From positions 62,001 through 126,000 of the forward strand of contig NZ_BMVP01000008.1 in the NCBI RefSeq assembly GCF_014650775.1: a stretch of DNA of 64,000 nt, read 5' to 3'. Numbering within the stretch: position 1 is the stretch's first letter; each line of letters starts with the position of its first letter. This document shows, in pieces, positions 39,877-49,561 of the stretch. The translations under genes and the position numbers were made by a program. The notes below the pieces were generated by a model that saw only the letters and a list, made by a program, of their open reading frames with translations, was not told the origin of the DNA and made no database searches. This DNA comes from Streptomyces cirratus (GTDB lineage Bacteria > Actinomycetota > Actinomycetes > Streptomycetales > Streptomycetaceae).

Positions 39877-42522
39877 ATGCCGACGCCTGCCCCACCGACG
39901 GTTCCCGTCCCCGAGACCCCACAGGATCCGTCCGGACTGCCCGCCGGGACTACGTTCCGGTTCATCCTGCTGATCACCGCCCTCTTGGGGGCGTCGGCCT
40001 TCATCTACAACACCGTGTACCTCGCGTTCGCTCCCGGCGCCGATCGCGCGCAGGCGGTCTACGAGCAGTGCGCCGCAGCGGCCGGCCGGGCCGGGGAGAT
40101 CAGCCCGGCTGTGAACCTCCCGGACTACTTCCTCACCTGCACCGCGGAGTTCGAGCGCACAAAGGCTCCCTGGGCGCTGGCAGGGGTCGCCTCCCTCCTG
40201 GCACTCGCCGGGTTGTTCTACTGGGCGGACCCATACGTGCACGTACGCAGGAACGACCTGGTCGCCTTCGCCCCGGAAGCAGACGCCGAAGACGCCGCCC
40301 TCGTACGCCACCTGCACGAACTGGTCGCCGAGGCCGGCCTGCACCGGCCGCCCCGGTTCTTCCTGCGCCGGTCCTCGAGCTCCGTCACGGCCCATGCGTT
40401 CGGGCGCGCCGGCTGGTACGCCGTGGTGCTCGACGCAGGGCTCGTCACACGGTTCCGTGCGGACCCCGCGCGGCTGCGAGCGCTGGTCCTGCACGAGCTG
40501 GCCCATCTGCGGAACCGGGACACCGGCATCGAGTGCCTCACCCGGTCGTTGACCTGGGCCTTCCTCCCCCTGGGGGTGCTCCCTCTCGCCGCCGCCCTGA
40601 TCGGAACCGCTCCTGGGGACGCGCTGGGCGTCGGGTTGCGGGCAGCGGTCCTGCTGGGCCTCGTCTTCCTGAGCTCCCGGGCCGTGCTCCGGGCGCGGGA
40701 ACACGGGGCGGATGTGCGGGCGGCGTCGTGGGACGGTGTGCGCGAGGACCTGCTGACCGCGATCGCGGCGGCAGGTGACATCCCCCACCCGTGGTGGAAG
40801 AGGTCACTCGGCTTCCACCCCACCACAGAACAGCGCAGACGCATCGTGCACCACCCGGACAGGCTGTTCCGGACCGGGTTCTGGGAGTGCTTCGCGGCCG
40901 GCCTCGCCGCCATGAGCGCCGGCAGCGGATTCCTGATCCTGTGGTGGCTCACGGCCCACGAGGCCGACCCGTTGAACAGCCGATGGGCGGCGGCGCTCGT
41001 CATCTCGCCGGCCGTGGTGGCCGTCGTCGGCCTCGGGGCGTGGCGTACGGCAGCCCGGTCCGACCACAGGATCCGGGACAGGGTGTTCCCCGCGCTCGGT
41101 CTGGCCGTGGGGCTCGTACTCGGCCGGCCCCTCGCGGTGGACAGCGGGATGGCGGCGCCCTTGCCGAGGCTGGCCTCGTCCGGCGCGGCGGCGGCTGCGC
41201 TCTGGGCGTTGTGCCTGGCTTTCGTGCTGGTCCTCTTCGAGTGGTGGGCGGCTCAAGCCGCGGCTGCCTGGGGAGCTCCCGTCGCTCCGCGGCGCGCCGG
41301 GTGGGCGCTGGGCTGGGTGGCCGCCTCGCTGATCCTGTCGGTCGTGATCGCCTCGTGGATGGTCCTCACCGACGCGGCGGACTGGCTCGGTACCGTCGCG
41401 GAGGGGGTCCGCGCCGACCATGAGGCCGTGGCGCAGGTGGCGCCGGCGGGGCCGTACTGGCTCTGGTCGGCCGTTCATCATCCAATGCAGCTGCGCTTCG
41501 CGCAGTGGACCCCCCTGATCCTGGCGCTCGTCCTGGTGTGGGCGGTACCGCTCGCCGCGCGTCTGCGGCCCGCACCGCGGTCGGCGAAGACGCGGGGGAG
41601 CGCGGCGCAGAGACGGGCGGAGGCCTTGAGCGGCTGGCCCCTCGTGGTCGCGGTGGCCTCCACGGCCGCCACCGCGGCCTTCGTCGGCGGCACGCTCGTC
41701 TCCCGTCTCCTGATCCACTCCGGCATCCCCGAGAGGACCCGTACGATGGACGGCTTCCTGCTCGCCTTCACCCACGGAAACTTCGTCGTCGCCATGCTCG
41801 TTCAGGGTTTCGTCGCTCTCGCCACGGCGGCCCTGCTCGTACGGCGGCACGGCATCACGGCCGCCCTCTACGGGCTCATGGCGGCCTTCGTGACAGGGTG
41901 TCTGGTCACGGCCGTGTTCTTCGGCGGCGTGCTGGCCGCCGGCTGCGTCGACGCACTCGCCCTGCGCCCAGCCGCCTGCGGCGGGATCTCGCTGCCCCTC
42001 GTCCGCAACACCCTGCTGCGGATCCTGGTCGGAGGAACGGCCTGCTCCCTGATCATGGTCACTACGGGGGCCGTCGTACTGGGGGTGCGCCGCCGTCTTC
42101 GGTCGGAAGCCCCGTCCCGGCCCGTGGTCGGGGCGGCGGCCGAGGGCAGGATCACCGCACGTCGGGTCGGCCTGACGGCGCTGCTCCTGGCCGGAAGCGT
42201 GACGCTGTTCGCATGCACCACGGACACGACTGACCGGTCCTTCGGCGTGCCGACGGGCGGAGGCGAAGAAGTCCGCTCCGCCTGCCGACAGTACGACGAA
42301 CTGCTCGGCTCCCTGGACACGCTCACGACCGCCGAGGTGCACACCCGGCTGGGCAAGGCGAGTCAGTCGGCGGTCCAGGGCGGGGACCCGGCGCTCGCAC
42401 TCGCTTTCATGGAGCACTTCAAGGCAGCTCTGGAAGGAGATTCCGCAGCGTTCAAAGAACACGGAGATCGAATCAACCAAACTTGCGCCGCTGCCGGGGT
42501 CGTGCTGGTGAACCTCCCTTGA
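39877..42522 (+). CDS. Large multi-pass membrane M48-type metalloprotease
   Basis: The 881-aa protein has two membrane helices near the N-terminus, then an M48 peptidase core with LVLHELAHLRNRDTGIE (HExxH near residue 208) and a third-ligand-type region REHGADVRAASWD. More than eight further helices follow. After a last segment that looks like a lipoprotein signal (VGLTALLLAGSVTLFACTT), a ~100-aa hydrophilic domain (RSACRQYDELLGSLDTLTTAEVHTRLG) closes the protein. It should degrade or process membrane or secreted proteins. ATG 39877 follows GGGAG. The preceding gene is probably its operon partner. Confidence 0.85.
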   Translation: MPTPAPPTVPVPETPQDPSGLPAGTTFRFILLITALLGASAFIYNTVYLAFAPGADRAQAVYEQCAAAAGRAGEISPAVNLPDYFLTCTAEFERTKAPWALAGVASLLALAGLFYWADPYVHVRRNDLVAFAPEADAEDAALVRHLHELVAEAGLHRPPRFFLRRSSSSVTAHAFGRAGWYAVVLDAGLVTRFRADPARLRALVLHELAHLRNRDTGIECLTRSLTWAFLPLGVLPLAAALIGTAPGDALGVGLRAAVLLGLVFLSSRAVLRAREHGADVRAASWDGVREDLLTAIAAAGDIPHPWWKRSLGFHPTTEQRRRIVHHPDRLFRTGFWECFAAGLAAMSAGSGFLILWWLTAHEADPLNSRWAAALVISPAVVAVVGLGAWRTAARSDHRIRDRVFPALGLAVGLVLGRPLAVDSGMAAPLPRLASSGAAAAALWALCLAFVLVLFEWWAAQAAAAWGAPVAPRRAGWALGWVAASLILSVVIASWMVLTDAADWLGTVAEGVRADHEAVAQVAPAGPYWLWSAVHHPMQLRFAQWTPLILALVLVWAVPLAARLRPAPRSAKTRGSAAQRRAEALSGWPLVVAVASTAATAAFVGGTLVSRLLIHSGIPERTRTMDGFLLAFTHGNFVVAMLVQGFVALATAALLVRRHGITAALYGLMAAFVTGCLVTAVFFGGVLAAGCVDALALRPAACGGISLPLVRNTLLRILVGGTACSLIMVTTGAVVLGVRRRLRSEAPSRPVVGAAAEGRITARRVGLTALLLAGSVTLFACTTDTTDRSFGVPTGGGEEVRSACRQYDELLGSLDTLTTAEVHTRLGKASQSAVQGGDPALALAFMEHFKAALEGDSAAFKEHGDRINQTCAAAGVVLVNLP

Positions 42523-42556
42523 ACCGGTGAAGCCGGCAGGAAAAGCCACGGCCGGT

Positions 42557-43078
42557 TCAACCGCCTCCGGTCTGCCGTACGTAACTGACTCCGTCGAGTA
42601 CAAGGTTCTCGAACGTATAACCGTATCCGGCGTCGAATTCGTTGACCGACCACTGCGAGTACCGGATGGGTCCGCCTGGCACGTAAAGAACCATGGATGA
42701 ATTCCCGACGATTGCCGGACCGGTCAGGACCTGACGGTTGTTGAAGTGGAGCACAACGTTTCCGTCGGCCGTGAAGACGATCCGGGCCAGCTGTGCGGAG
42801 CCCTGGTTGTCTCCGTCCCACTCGCCGACCAGTGCCGCAGGTACGTAACCCCGGGGGAGAAGCGGAGAAGGGGGTGGTGGTGCCGGCGTAGGTGGGCGTA
42901 CGCCGGGGGATGTCCGGGGTCCGGGGGCCGGCCCGGGACCGCGGCCGGTTTCGCGCAGATCGCCCGTCGGCGTGAACGGCTCGGGTCCCGCGCTCTGATT
43001 CGGATCGCTGCACCCGGTGGCGGCGAGTACGGCAATGCAGGCCGCCGCGACCGTGGTCAGCCTGAACAGCATTCCCAT
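42557..43078 (-). CDS. Putative lipoprotein of unknown function
   Basis: The roughly 173-aa protein has a short signal sequence (FRLTTVAAACIAVLAATGC) with a lipobox-like Cys, then a Pro-rich linker. The ~90-aa beta-rich domain contains ALVGEWDGDNQGSAQLARIVFTADGNVVLHFN and YSQWSVNEFDAGYGYTFENLVLDGVSYVRQ, which looks like a lipocalin-type or TIGR-style 'wide beta' fold. ATG 43078 has GGGGGAA at suitable spacing. ATGs at 43084 and 43087 are alternatives. It converges with the M48 gene. I do not recognise a named family. Confidence 0.72.
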   Translation of the reverse strand: MGMLFRLTTVAAACIAVLAATGCSDPNQSAGPEPFTPTGDLRETGRGPGPAPGPRTSPGVRPPTPAPPPPSPLLPRGYVPAALVGEWDGDNQGSAQLARIVFTADGNVVLHFNNRQVLTGPAIVGNSSMVLYVPGGPIRYSQWSVNEFDAGYGYTFENLVLDGVSYVRQTGGG

Positions 43079-43497
<419 letters not shown>

Positions 43498-44004
43498 GTG
43501 AACGATGACCAGCGCATACACCCCTCAAAGGTGGCCGACGACCGTGCGTCGCTCACCTCGTTCCTCGACTACCAGCGGGCCACCCTGGCCATGAAGTGCG
43601 CGGGTCTGACCGGCGAACAGCTGAAGCGGAAGGCGATCCCGACCTCAGGACTCACGCTCCTGGGCCTGGTGCGCCACGCGGCCTCCGTCGAGCGGAGCTG
43701 GTTCCGCTTCGTCGTCAACGCCGAGGAAGTCAAGGCGCCTTGGCCTGGCGAGGTCGACGGCACCTTCGCCGAGTTCGACGTCGAGGACGCCGACGTCGGC
43801 GAGGCGTTCGACGTCTGGCACGAGGAGTGCGTCCGTGCCCGCGCCGTCGCTTCTGCCTTCGACTCCCTCGACGACACCGTCAACTTCCGCGGCGAGACCA
43901 TGTCACTCCGCTACGTCCTCACCCACATGATCGAGGAGTATGCGCGTCACAACGGCCACGGCGACCTACTGCGCGAAGCGATCGACGGCGCAGTCGGCGA
44001 GTAG
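43498..44004 (+). CDS. DinB-family (DUF664) protein
   Basis: The 168-aa four-helix protein has SLTSFLDYQRATLAMKCAGLTGEQLKRKAIPTSGLTLLGLVRHAASVERSWF, and LRYVLTHMIEEYARHNGHGDLLREAIDG near the C-terminus. The His residues in LVRHAASVE and EEYARHNGHGDLLRE are the likely metal ligands of the DinB/YfiT fold. Such proteins include thiol-dependent S-transferases (mycothiol or bacillithiol users) and many of unknown function. The start is GTG 43498. The ribosome site is weak. Confidence 0.88.
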   Translation: MNDDQRIHPSKVADDRASLTSFLDYQRATLAMKCAGLTGEQLKRKAIPTSGLTLLGLVRHAASVERSWFRFVVNAEEVKAPWPGEVDGTFAEFDVEDADVGEAFDVWHEECVRARAVASAFDSLDDTVNFRGETMSLRYVLTHMIEEYARHNGHGDLLREAIDGAVGE

Positions 44005-44203
44005 ACATTGGCCCTCCAACAGGTCATGCGGTTGGCCGCAGCCGTGCCGTCCTCGGCCGGACGGACTCGGTGGCTGCTCCCCGGAGGTCAGCCCGCCCGG
44101 CCGTCAGTGCCTGAGCCATGGGCAGCGAGCTGTTGCCGGAGACTTGGGCGCCTGCGCAGCCGAGATCGCCAGAGGAACTCGAAAGCCGACCCCTGCACCG
44201 ATG

Positions 44204-44725
44204 TCAGACCCGCTCGAACGGCTCCGCGTACTTGAAGACGCCACGCAGAGCGGGGTCATGGACGGTCAGGGTGCGGACCTGGAAGTACTCGCCCCACGAG
44301 GGTTCCGGTGCGGTGATGCCGTACTCCGTGCTGGTCCGGAAACCATAGCGGCCGTAGTACGCGGGGCTGCCGAGAAGGGCGACGAGGGGCTCGCCCAGGG
44401 CATCCGCTGCGCCGAGCACGGCGTGGACGAGGGCGAGGCCGACGCCGCGGCGCTGGTGGTCGGGGTGCACGCTCAGCGGGCCGAGGCCCAGGGCAGGGGC
44501 AGCGCCGACATGGCCCCGGGTGCAGACCACGTGGCCTACTACCTCGCCCCTGTCGCTCAGTGCCACGAGCGAAAGTTCCGGCAGCCAGCCGTCGCAGGTG
44601 CGCAGCTCGTCGAGGAGGGCTACCTCCACCGGGAACGGACTCTCCGGCTTGGCGAAGGCCGCCGCGGTGACTGTTCTTACGGCGCAGACATCGGCAGGCG
44701 TTTCGCGTCGGATCAGCACCGGCAC
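44204..44725 (-). CDS. GNAT acetyltransferase (YhbS-like)
   Basis: The 173-aa protein has IRRETPADVCAVRTVTAAAF at its start, GLGPLSVHPDHQRRGVGLALVHAVLGAAD (acetyl-CoA loop) and LVALLGSPAYYGRYGFRTSTEYGITAPEPSWGEYFQVRTL, the last typical of YhbS-type predicted acetyltransferases. GTG 44725 is the start. GTG 44719 is possible. The substrate is unknown. Confidence 0.88.
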   Translation of the reverse strand: MPVLIRRETPADVCAVRTVTAAAFAKPESPFPVEVALLDELRTCDGWLPELSLVALSDRGEVVGHVVCTRGHVGAAPALGLGPLSVHPDHQRRGVGLALVHAVLGAADALGEPLVALLGSPAYYGRYGFRTSTEYGITAPEPSWGEYFQVRTLTVHDPALRGVFKYAEPFERV

Positions 44726-44890
44726 AGTCTGGACCCCGAGCCACAGAGCCGCAAAGGATTTTTGGCCGCCTCGTACGTGACGACACCCGTGACGAGGTCG
44801 TTGCCGTGACCATCACCACGAAGCACTCGACGCGTCGCCGGCTACGTCGCGGGCAGGAGCACGGCTGGAGATCCTGGTTGTCCCGCCCGG

Positions 44891-45097
44891 TCAGCCCTTG
44901 ACGATGCAGAAAGGGTGTCCGGCCGGATCGGTGAGGACCCGCCACCTGTCTTCATGCGGCTGGTGATCCGACTTGCCTGCGCCCAGCTCCAGCAGCCGGT
45001 GGGGTTCAAGGCCTGTGGCCTGCTGGTAGAACGCTGCCAGCGCCAGTGGATCAGGACAGTCGAGTGTTATCGCGCTCAACTTCATCTGCAGGGTCAT
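44891..45097 (-). pseudogene. VOC-family protein gene with an internal deletion
   Basis: The 68-aa frame begins like a normal VOC/glyoxalase-like protein (MKLSAITLDCPDPLALAAFYQQATGLEPH) and ends like one (LLELGAGKSDHQPHEDRWRVLTDPAGHPFCIVKG). The usual ~50 central residues between the two beta-alpha-beta modules are absent. The frame is kept across the junction, so a shortened protein could be made, but the fold should be lost. An IS630 relic lies immediately upstream. Confidence 0.7.
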
Positions 45098-45109
45098 GAC
45101 GCCTCCGAG

Positions 45110-45425
45110 CCGGTCGACAGACTTTCCGACGCACACATGAAGAGGCGCTGCCCAGGCCGGTTCGACGGACTGGCCAGGCAGGACATCGGGTCGGCGGACC
45201 GTGTGAACGTCTGCGACAGGTGCGCGGCCAACGCGAACGCTCGACACATTCAACGAGACCGTCGGCTGCGACATGTCCGATGGCTGCCGCCGTCGATCTC
45301 CTCGACCAGTGGTTCGCGTTCTTCGGCGTCCTCGAGCGTCTTGATGATGACCCGCTCGACGCCAGCGTCTGTGATCTTCCGGGGGACGCCGGGCCGCCGC
45401 CCGCTACCTGGGAGCCGGGCCCCGG
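45110..45425 (-). mobile_element. Degenerate IS630-family transposase remnant
   Basis: Pieces of the IS630 helix-turn-helix/linker region appear in successive minus-strand frames. RKITDAGVERVIIKTLED lies at about 45385-45325, NANHWSRRSTAAAIG at about 45320-45275, MSQPTVS at 45274-45254, then LSQTFTRSADPMSCL and LFMCASESL down to ~45130. The order matches VTDAEVERVVVKTLE…ATHWS…MSQ.TVSRIW…SQTFKLS.DP…LCVDEKS. Several frameshifts separate them, and the DDE catalytic half is missing. Confidence 0.6.
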
Positions 45426-45459
45426 CCCCCGCGACGGCTGGGCCTGCCAGGTGCTCAGG

Positions 45460-45780
45460 TCAGGCCCCATGCCGCCGGTTTCGTCGACGGTATTCGTCTA
45501 GAGCGCGGTGGAAGTCGTCGTGGGTGTAGTCCGGCCACAGCGTGTTGGTGAAGCCGACGGGATTCAGCCTCCAGCGGCGTTCGGTAGCCAGGAGCCGGAC
45601 CGTTTCGGTCGTCTGGGCCGGTATCGTCTCGAGCTCCGCTTTGGGCCGTGCGGCGGTGTTGTCCGGGGAGGACGACCTACCGGCGAGCTCAAGGGTCTTC
45701 TTGCTGCTGAGGCGGAGGGTGTCGGTCAGGGAGACGGTGTTCTGGCGGGGCCAGCGCCGGTTTCCATCGGTGGGTACCAC
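45460..45780 (-). CDS. Hypothetical protein, possibly a remnant
   Basis: A 106-aa frame has a start GTG/ATG region without a clear ribosome site and a codon bias weaker than its neighbours. The C-terminus (RWRLNPVGFTNTLWPDYTHDDFHRALDEYRRRNRRHGA) looks like real protein with a charged helix. It adjoins the IS630 relic and may be another relic or a cargo gene. The family is not recognised. Confidence 0.4.
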   Translation of the reverse strand: MVPTDGNRRWPRQNTVSLTDTLRLSSKKTLELAGRSSSPDNTAARPKAELETIPAQTTETVRLLATERRWRLNPVGFTNTLWPDYTHDDFHRALDEYRRRNRRHGA

Positions 45781-46269
45781 GAGGTGGCGGGGTGCTGGGG
45801 GCGGTGGCGGGTGGTCCGTGATGCCGTCACGATCAGCTCCGGAAGGGCCGAAGAGTTCAGCGGGTGCGGAACAGGGCGCTGTCGGCCAGGGCGGCCGGAG
45901 CGGTGTGGGCCTCCGGGTCCAGGTTGGGTTTGCCGGTCACGTTCGGAGCTCGGCTACCGGCCGACCTACCCGAGCGCCGGAGCCCTGTGACGCTCACTGC
46001 GCCCGGCCGGTTCAGCCCCGTGATCCGCCCAACCGGCTTCCGACTGCCGGAACCAGCGAGCGGGCGCGGGAGGGGACGCTCCGCACGGTGTGCTGGTGGC
46101 ATGACGAGCGCTGACCTGGGTGTCCGTCTCACTGCTGCGGATTCGCGCCGGTGGCGTCGGCGTCCAGGTTGGTGCGGTCGAGTCCCGCGCAGTGGCGGTG
46201 ATCGGGTCGGGCGTCGGGCCACCGCCACTCGGATCGTCCAGGTCCGGCCGAGCGGGAAGCTGGAGTGGT
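45781..46269. other. Gap with a possible gene tail
   Basis: Most of these ~490 bases show no gene. A minus-strand stretch at 45935-45857 (NLDPEAHTAPAALADSALFRTR then stop) has strong coding bias but no recognisable upstream part. It may be the end of a lost gene. Confidence 0.35.
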
Positions 46270-46998
46270 TCAGGCGAGCCAGTCGGTGTAGCGGGTGGGG
46301 GCGAGGTGAGCCTGCGTGTCGGTGAGGACGTCACCCTTGACGACGGCGAACATGCCCGCGGTGGGGTCGGTAACGACGGTGCGGTTGTCGCCCTTGTGGG
46401 ACAGGGTGGTCCGGCCGAGCTCGTCCAGGGGGAAGATCTCGGGGCCGGCGATGTTGTGAATGCCATTCAGCGGGGCGCCCGCGGCCACCTCCGCCACCGC
46501 GTTGGCCACGTCCTTGGAGGCGATCGGCTGGATCGGGGTGGCGGGCAACCGGACGGTGTCGCCGTCGGTGGTCCAGGAGAGGACGGCGTCGATGAACTCC
46601 ATGAACTGCGTTGCCCGCACGATCGAGTAGGGGATGGGCCCGGCCGCGAGGATGTTCTCCTGGAGCACCTTGGCCCGGTAGTAGTCCAGCTCCGGCACCT
46701 GGTCCGCGCCGACGATCGAGAGGATGACGAAGTGGCCGATGCCGCCCTTCTGGGCTGCGGTCAGAAGGTTCTCCATCGAGGTCTGGAAGAAGGCCGGCGA
46801 GGCTTCGTCGAAAGTCGGGGAGTTGGTCAGGTTGACGACGACGTCGGCTCTCGCCACCGCCTCATCCAGTCCCTGGCCGCTGATGACGTCCACTCCGGTG
46901 GACTGCGAGTGCGGCACCGCTTCGTGACCGGCGGCATTCAGAACCCTGACGACCTGCGACCCGATCAGCCCGGTACCACCGATGACTGCGAACTTCAT
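46270..46998 (-). CDS. Atypical SDR / NAD(P)-binding (NmrA-like) oxidoreductase
   Basis: The 242-aa Rossmann protein has the N-terminal nucleotide motif KFAVIGGTGLIGSQVVRVL, then ADVVVNLTNSPTF and HFVILSIVGADQVPELDYYRAKVLQENIL. The YxxxK pair (YYRAK) fits an active-site Tyr-Lys, and SIVRATQFMEF follows. The group includes NAD(P)H-quinone reductase-like and NmrA-like sensors. ATG 46998 has AGGGCAGG upstream. Confidence 0.9.
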   Translation of the reverse strand: MKFAVIGGTGLIGSQVVRVLNAAGHEAVPHSQSTGVDVISGQGLDEAVARADVVVNLTNSPTFDEASPAFFQTSMENLLTAAQKGGIGHFVILSIVGADQVPELDYYRAKVLQENILAAGPIPYSIVRATQFMEFIDAVLSWTTDGDTVRLPATPIQPIASKDVANAVAEVAAGAPLNGIHNIAGPEIFPLDELGRTTLSHKGDNRTVVTDPTAGMFAVVKGDVLTDTQAHLAPTRYTDWLA

Positions 46999-47844
46999 GA
47001 CCTGCCCTTCGCCGGCAACTGTGTCCGTAATATGGCACATCCTCCCGACATGGAGCTGCTATGAGGGGTCATCTGTCTGGTGAACGTGTTGCTCAACTTG
47101 CCAACACCGCCTCGCATGGCCAACTCAAGCTCGACGGAGCCGCTGGTCGGCGGACAGCACGCGGGACCGGGCCCTGGCTGCCGTCCAGGCAACGCCGACC
47201 TGGCTGGTCGGCTCGACTGGAGTACGGCTGGCACCGACTCCGCCACCGCGAAGCACGGCAAGAGGTTGAGAGCCGAACCCACCACCCGACTCCACAAGCA
47301 GGCCGCGTCCGCCACGTCCGGCCGTGTAGCGGATGCGGCTCGTGCTGACCGCCGGCACGGCGGTCACGGCCCCGGAGATCGTCTCGCGGCGTCGCCGCTG
47401 ACGGAGAACGACGTGCCGTCACCCTTGCTGGGCCGCGCTGCTCACACCAACCCGCGTTCGGTTCCACCAGCCGCTTCGAGGGCGTCGCCGCCCGTTCCGA
47501 GTACGGCCCACGCGCGCGATGGCTCGCACCCGTGCCGTCGACGGACGTGACCGGGCCGGGCCGGGCCGGATGTCGGCCCTCGGCCAGCCGCGCGCGGTCG
47601 CTGGGGATCGTTCCGGCTCTGGGCCGGTCGGGCCCGGGGACCAGCCGATCGCCGTTGGATGGCACGTGACTGCGGCGGGACCGGCAACGGGCTCTAGCCA
47701 GGAGAAACGTGAGTGGCTGTTCAATGGCACGCGGCGCACCAGAGGGCCCCGACCAGCACCCCGCACGTCGTCACGTGAGGGAGTACGGCGCGCGCTGGGG
47801 CTCGGGCTGGGTCACGGAGGGCAGGCCCCGGTGACCCGGTCCGG
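46999..47844. other. Gap of ~850 bases, nothing recognised
   Basis: Several frames of 80-190 codons overlap here on both strands, but none has consistent codon bias, a ribosome site or a recognisable domain. It may be a decayed gene region. The SDR gene promoter should lie at its left end. Confidence 0.4.
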
Positions 47845-48669
47845 TCAGCAGCCGATCGTGACCCACTTGTGGACGGGGGAGGTGCGGCTCGTGTCCCTCC
47901 TGAGGCTCGACAGGATGTCGAGTTCGGCGCCGGTGGGCGGGGCGACCAGGCGGAACGTCACCCAGGCATCACCGAGGGAGTCGGTAGTGCCCGAGGTTCC
48001 CGAGGTGTAGCCCTTCTTGCCGGGAATCCAGTAGTCCACCCACACCGGTTGTCGCGCGAATCCGGGTACGTCGGGGAGGTCGTGTGAGATGTGCAGGGTC
48101 ACGTCCACCGCGCGGATGGAGTACGGCCATGCGCCGACGGTGGTGCACTGCTGGAAGGCGGTGACGTGGGCGTCGTCGAACCACCACTCCTTGTCGACCG
48201 CCGTCGTGTTGTCCCGCGTGCAGTGGAGCAGGGTGCGGGTCTGCGTGGTGCTGTAGTAGGTGCCGTCGGTCCAGGCGACCTCGTAGCTGATGCTCAGCAT
48301 CGCGTCGGCGGGCGGGTTGTCCACCGTGTAGTTGAAGGTGACGTTTCTCCTGGCCGGGTCGAACTGGCCGAAGAGCGTGCCGAATTTGCTGGTGCCGGGG
48401 ATGGTGTAAACGGCGGTGATCTTGGAGTTGTCGGCGTCGTGAGCGACGGCTTCCAGGTTCAGGGTGACCCGGTCGACGGGTACGGCGGTGGTCGTCTTAC
48501 CGCTCCCGGTGGTGTCCATTGCGCAGTGCTGGTCCACGTAGGCCGCCACCGGGCCGTCCAGACCGGCGTAGGCGGGCGACGCTCCGGCGGCAGTCAGGCC
48601 GATGAGCAGGGCCAGACCCGCGATCAGTGTGCTCAATGGCCTTGGCGGTCCTGGTGCTCTCCTGGTCAT
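47845..48669 (-). CDS. Secreted beta-rich protein, tandem paralogue 1
   Basis: The 274-aa exported protein has signal peptide STLIAGLALLIGLTAAGASPAYA. The mature part contains DQHCAMD, VTLNLEAVAHDADNSKITAVYTIPGTS, RRNVTFNYTVDNPPADAMLSISYEV, HCTRDNTT, a QQCTTVG Cys, PVWVDYWIPGKKGYTSGTSGT and a terminal VTIGC. Its neighbour shows the same landmarks in the same order, so the genes arose by tandem duplication. The fold appears to be all beta, with four or five cysteines. The family is not recognised. ATG 48669 follows GGGGGAGAG. Confidence 0.78.
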   Translation of the reverse strand: MTRRAPGPPRPLSTLIAGLALLIGLTAAGASPAYAGLDGPVAAYVDQHCAMDTTGSGKTTTAVPVDRVTLNLEAVAHDADNSKITAVYTIPGTSKFGTLFGQFDPARRNVTFNYTVDNPPADAMLSISYEVAWTDGTYYSTTQTRTLLHCTRDNTTAVDKEWWFDDAHVTAFQQCTTVGAWPYSIRAVDVTLHISHDLPDVPGFARQPVWVDYWIPGKKGYTSGTSGTTDSLGDAWVTFRLVAPPTGAELDILSSLRRDTSRTSPVHKWVTIGC

Positions 48670-48718
48670 TGTGATCTCTCCCCCAGGGACGATGATGCTG
48701 TTCGGTGTCGGAGCCGGG

Positions 48719-49561
48719 TCAGCAGGCGATGGTGGCCCAGGAATGGGCGGGGAAGGTGCGCGAGCCCGCTTGGCCGCTTGCCAGCACGTCGAGTTCGGCG
48801 CCGGTGGTCGGAGCGATGATCACGAACGACAGCGTGGCCTTGCCATCGGAGTCGAAGACGCCGGACGCTCCCGGGGTGTAGGTCTTCTGGCCGACGATCC
48901 AGTAGTCGGCCCAGACCGGCCGGCCCGCGTACCACGACGGCCAGGAGGACGAACCGTGCGCGACGTTCACCGTCACGATGTCCTCGCGGACATAGGCGTG
49001 CCTTCCGCCGACGCCGATGTCGACGGTCTCGCAGCGCTGGGAAACGCCGGTCACGGTCACATGGTCGTCCCACGTCGAGGCGTCGACGTAAGTGGTGTTG
49101 TCCCGCGTGCAGGGAGCCAGCGGAGCGCTCACGAAGTTGCTGTAGTAGACGCCGAGGTCGTGCCACCATATCTGGTAGGTGACCGTCAGGGTCGCGCCCG
49201 CGGGCGGGTTGGACACCGAGAAGTTGAACGTGGCGTTCTTTCTGGCGGTGTCGAACGCGCCGGTGGCGGTGCCGGTCCTGGTGCTGCCGCTGATGGTGTA
49301 GAAGGCCGTGATGGTGGAGTTGGCGGGCGCGTAACCGACGGACTCGAGGTTGAGGGTGATCCGGTCGGTGGGTATCGCGATCGTCATGGGACTGCTGCCG
49401 CTGTTCTGCACGGCGCAGTGCTGGTCCAAGTCGGGCGCGACCGGTCCGCCCGGGTCGGCGGAGGCGGGTGACGCCCCGGCGGCGGTCAGGCCGATCAGGA
49501 TGGCGAGAGCGGCGGTAACCGCCCTCCAGGTCTTCCGGGCTCTTCGGGTCTTTCGGGCCAT
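48719..49561 (-). CDS. Secreted beta-rich protein, tandem paralogue 2
   Basis: The 280-aa exported protein has signal peptide AVTAALAILIGLTAAGASPASA and a mature region paralleling paralogue 1: DQHCAVQ, ITLNLESVGYAPANSTITAFYTISGST, KNATFNFSVSNPPAGATLTVTYQI, PCTRDNTTYVD, QRCETVD, PVWADYWIVGQKTYTPGASG and ATIAC. The ATG at 49561 is preceded by GGGGGCATCC. Paralogue 1 starts 50 bases after its stop, so both are probably co-transcribed. The function is unknown. Confidence 0.78.
   Translation of the reverse strand: MARKTRRARKTWRAVTAALAILIGLTAAGASPASADPGGPVAPDLDQHCAVQNSGSSPMTIAIPTDRITLNLESVGYAPANSTITAFYTISGSTRTGTATGAFDTARKNATFNFSVSNPPAGATLTVTYQIWWHDLGVYYSNFVSAPLAPCTRDNTTYVDASTWDDHVTVTGVSQRCETVDIGVGGRHAYVREDIVTVNVAHGSSSWPSWYAGRPVWADYWIVGQKTYTPGASGVFDSDGKATLSFVIIAPTTGAELDVLASGQAGSRTFPAHSWATIAC

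Noticed and set aside
47041-47844. Genes in the 800-base region between the SDR and the secreted paralogue
   Set aside because: Overlapping frames on both strands show no codon preference, start signals or domains.
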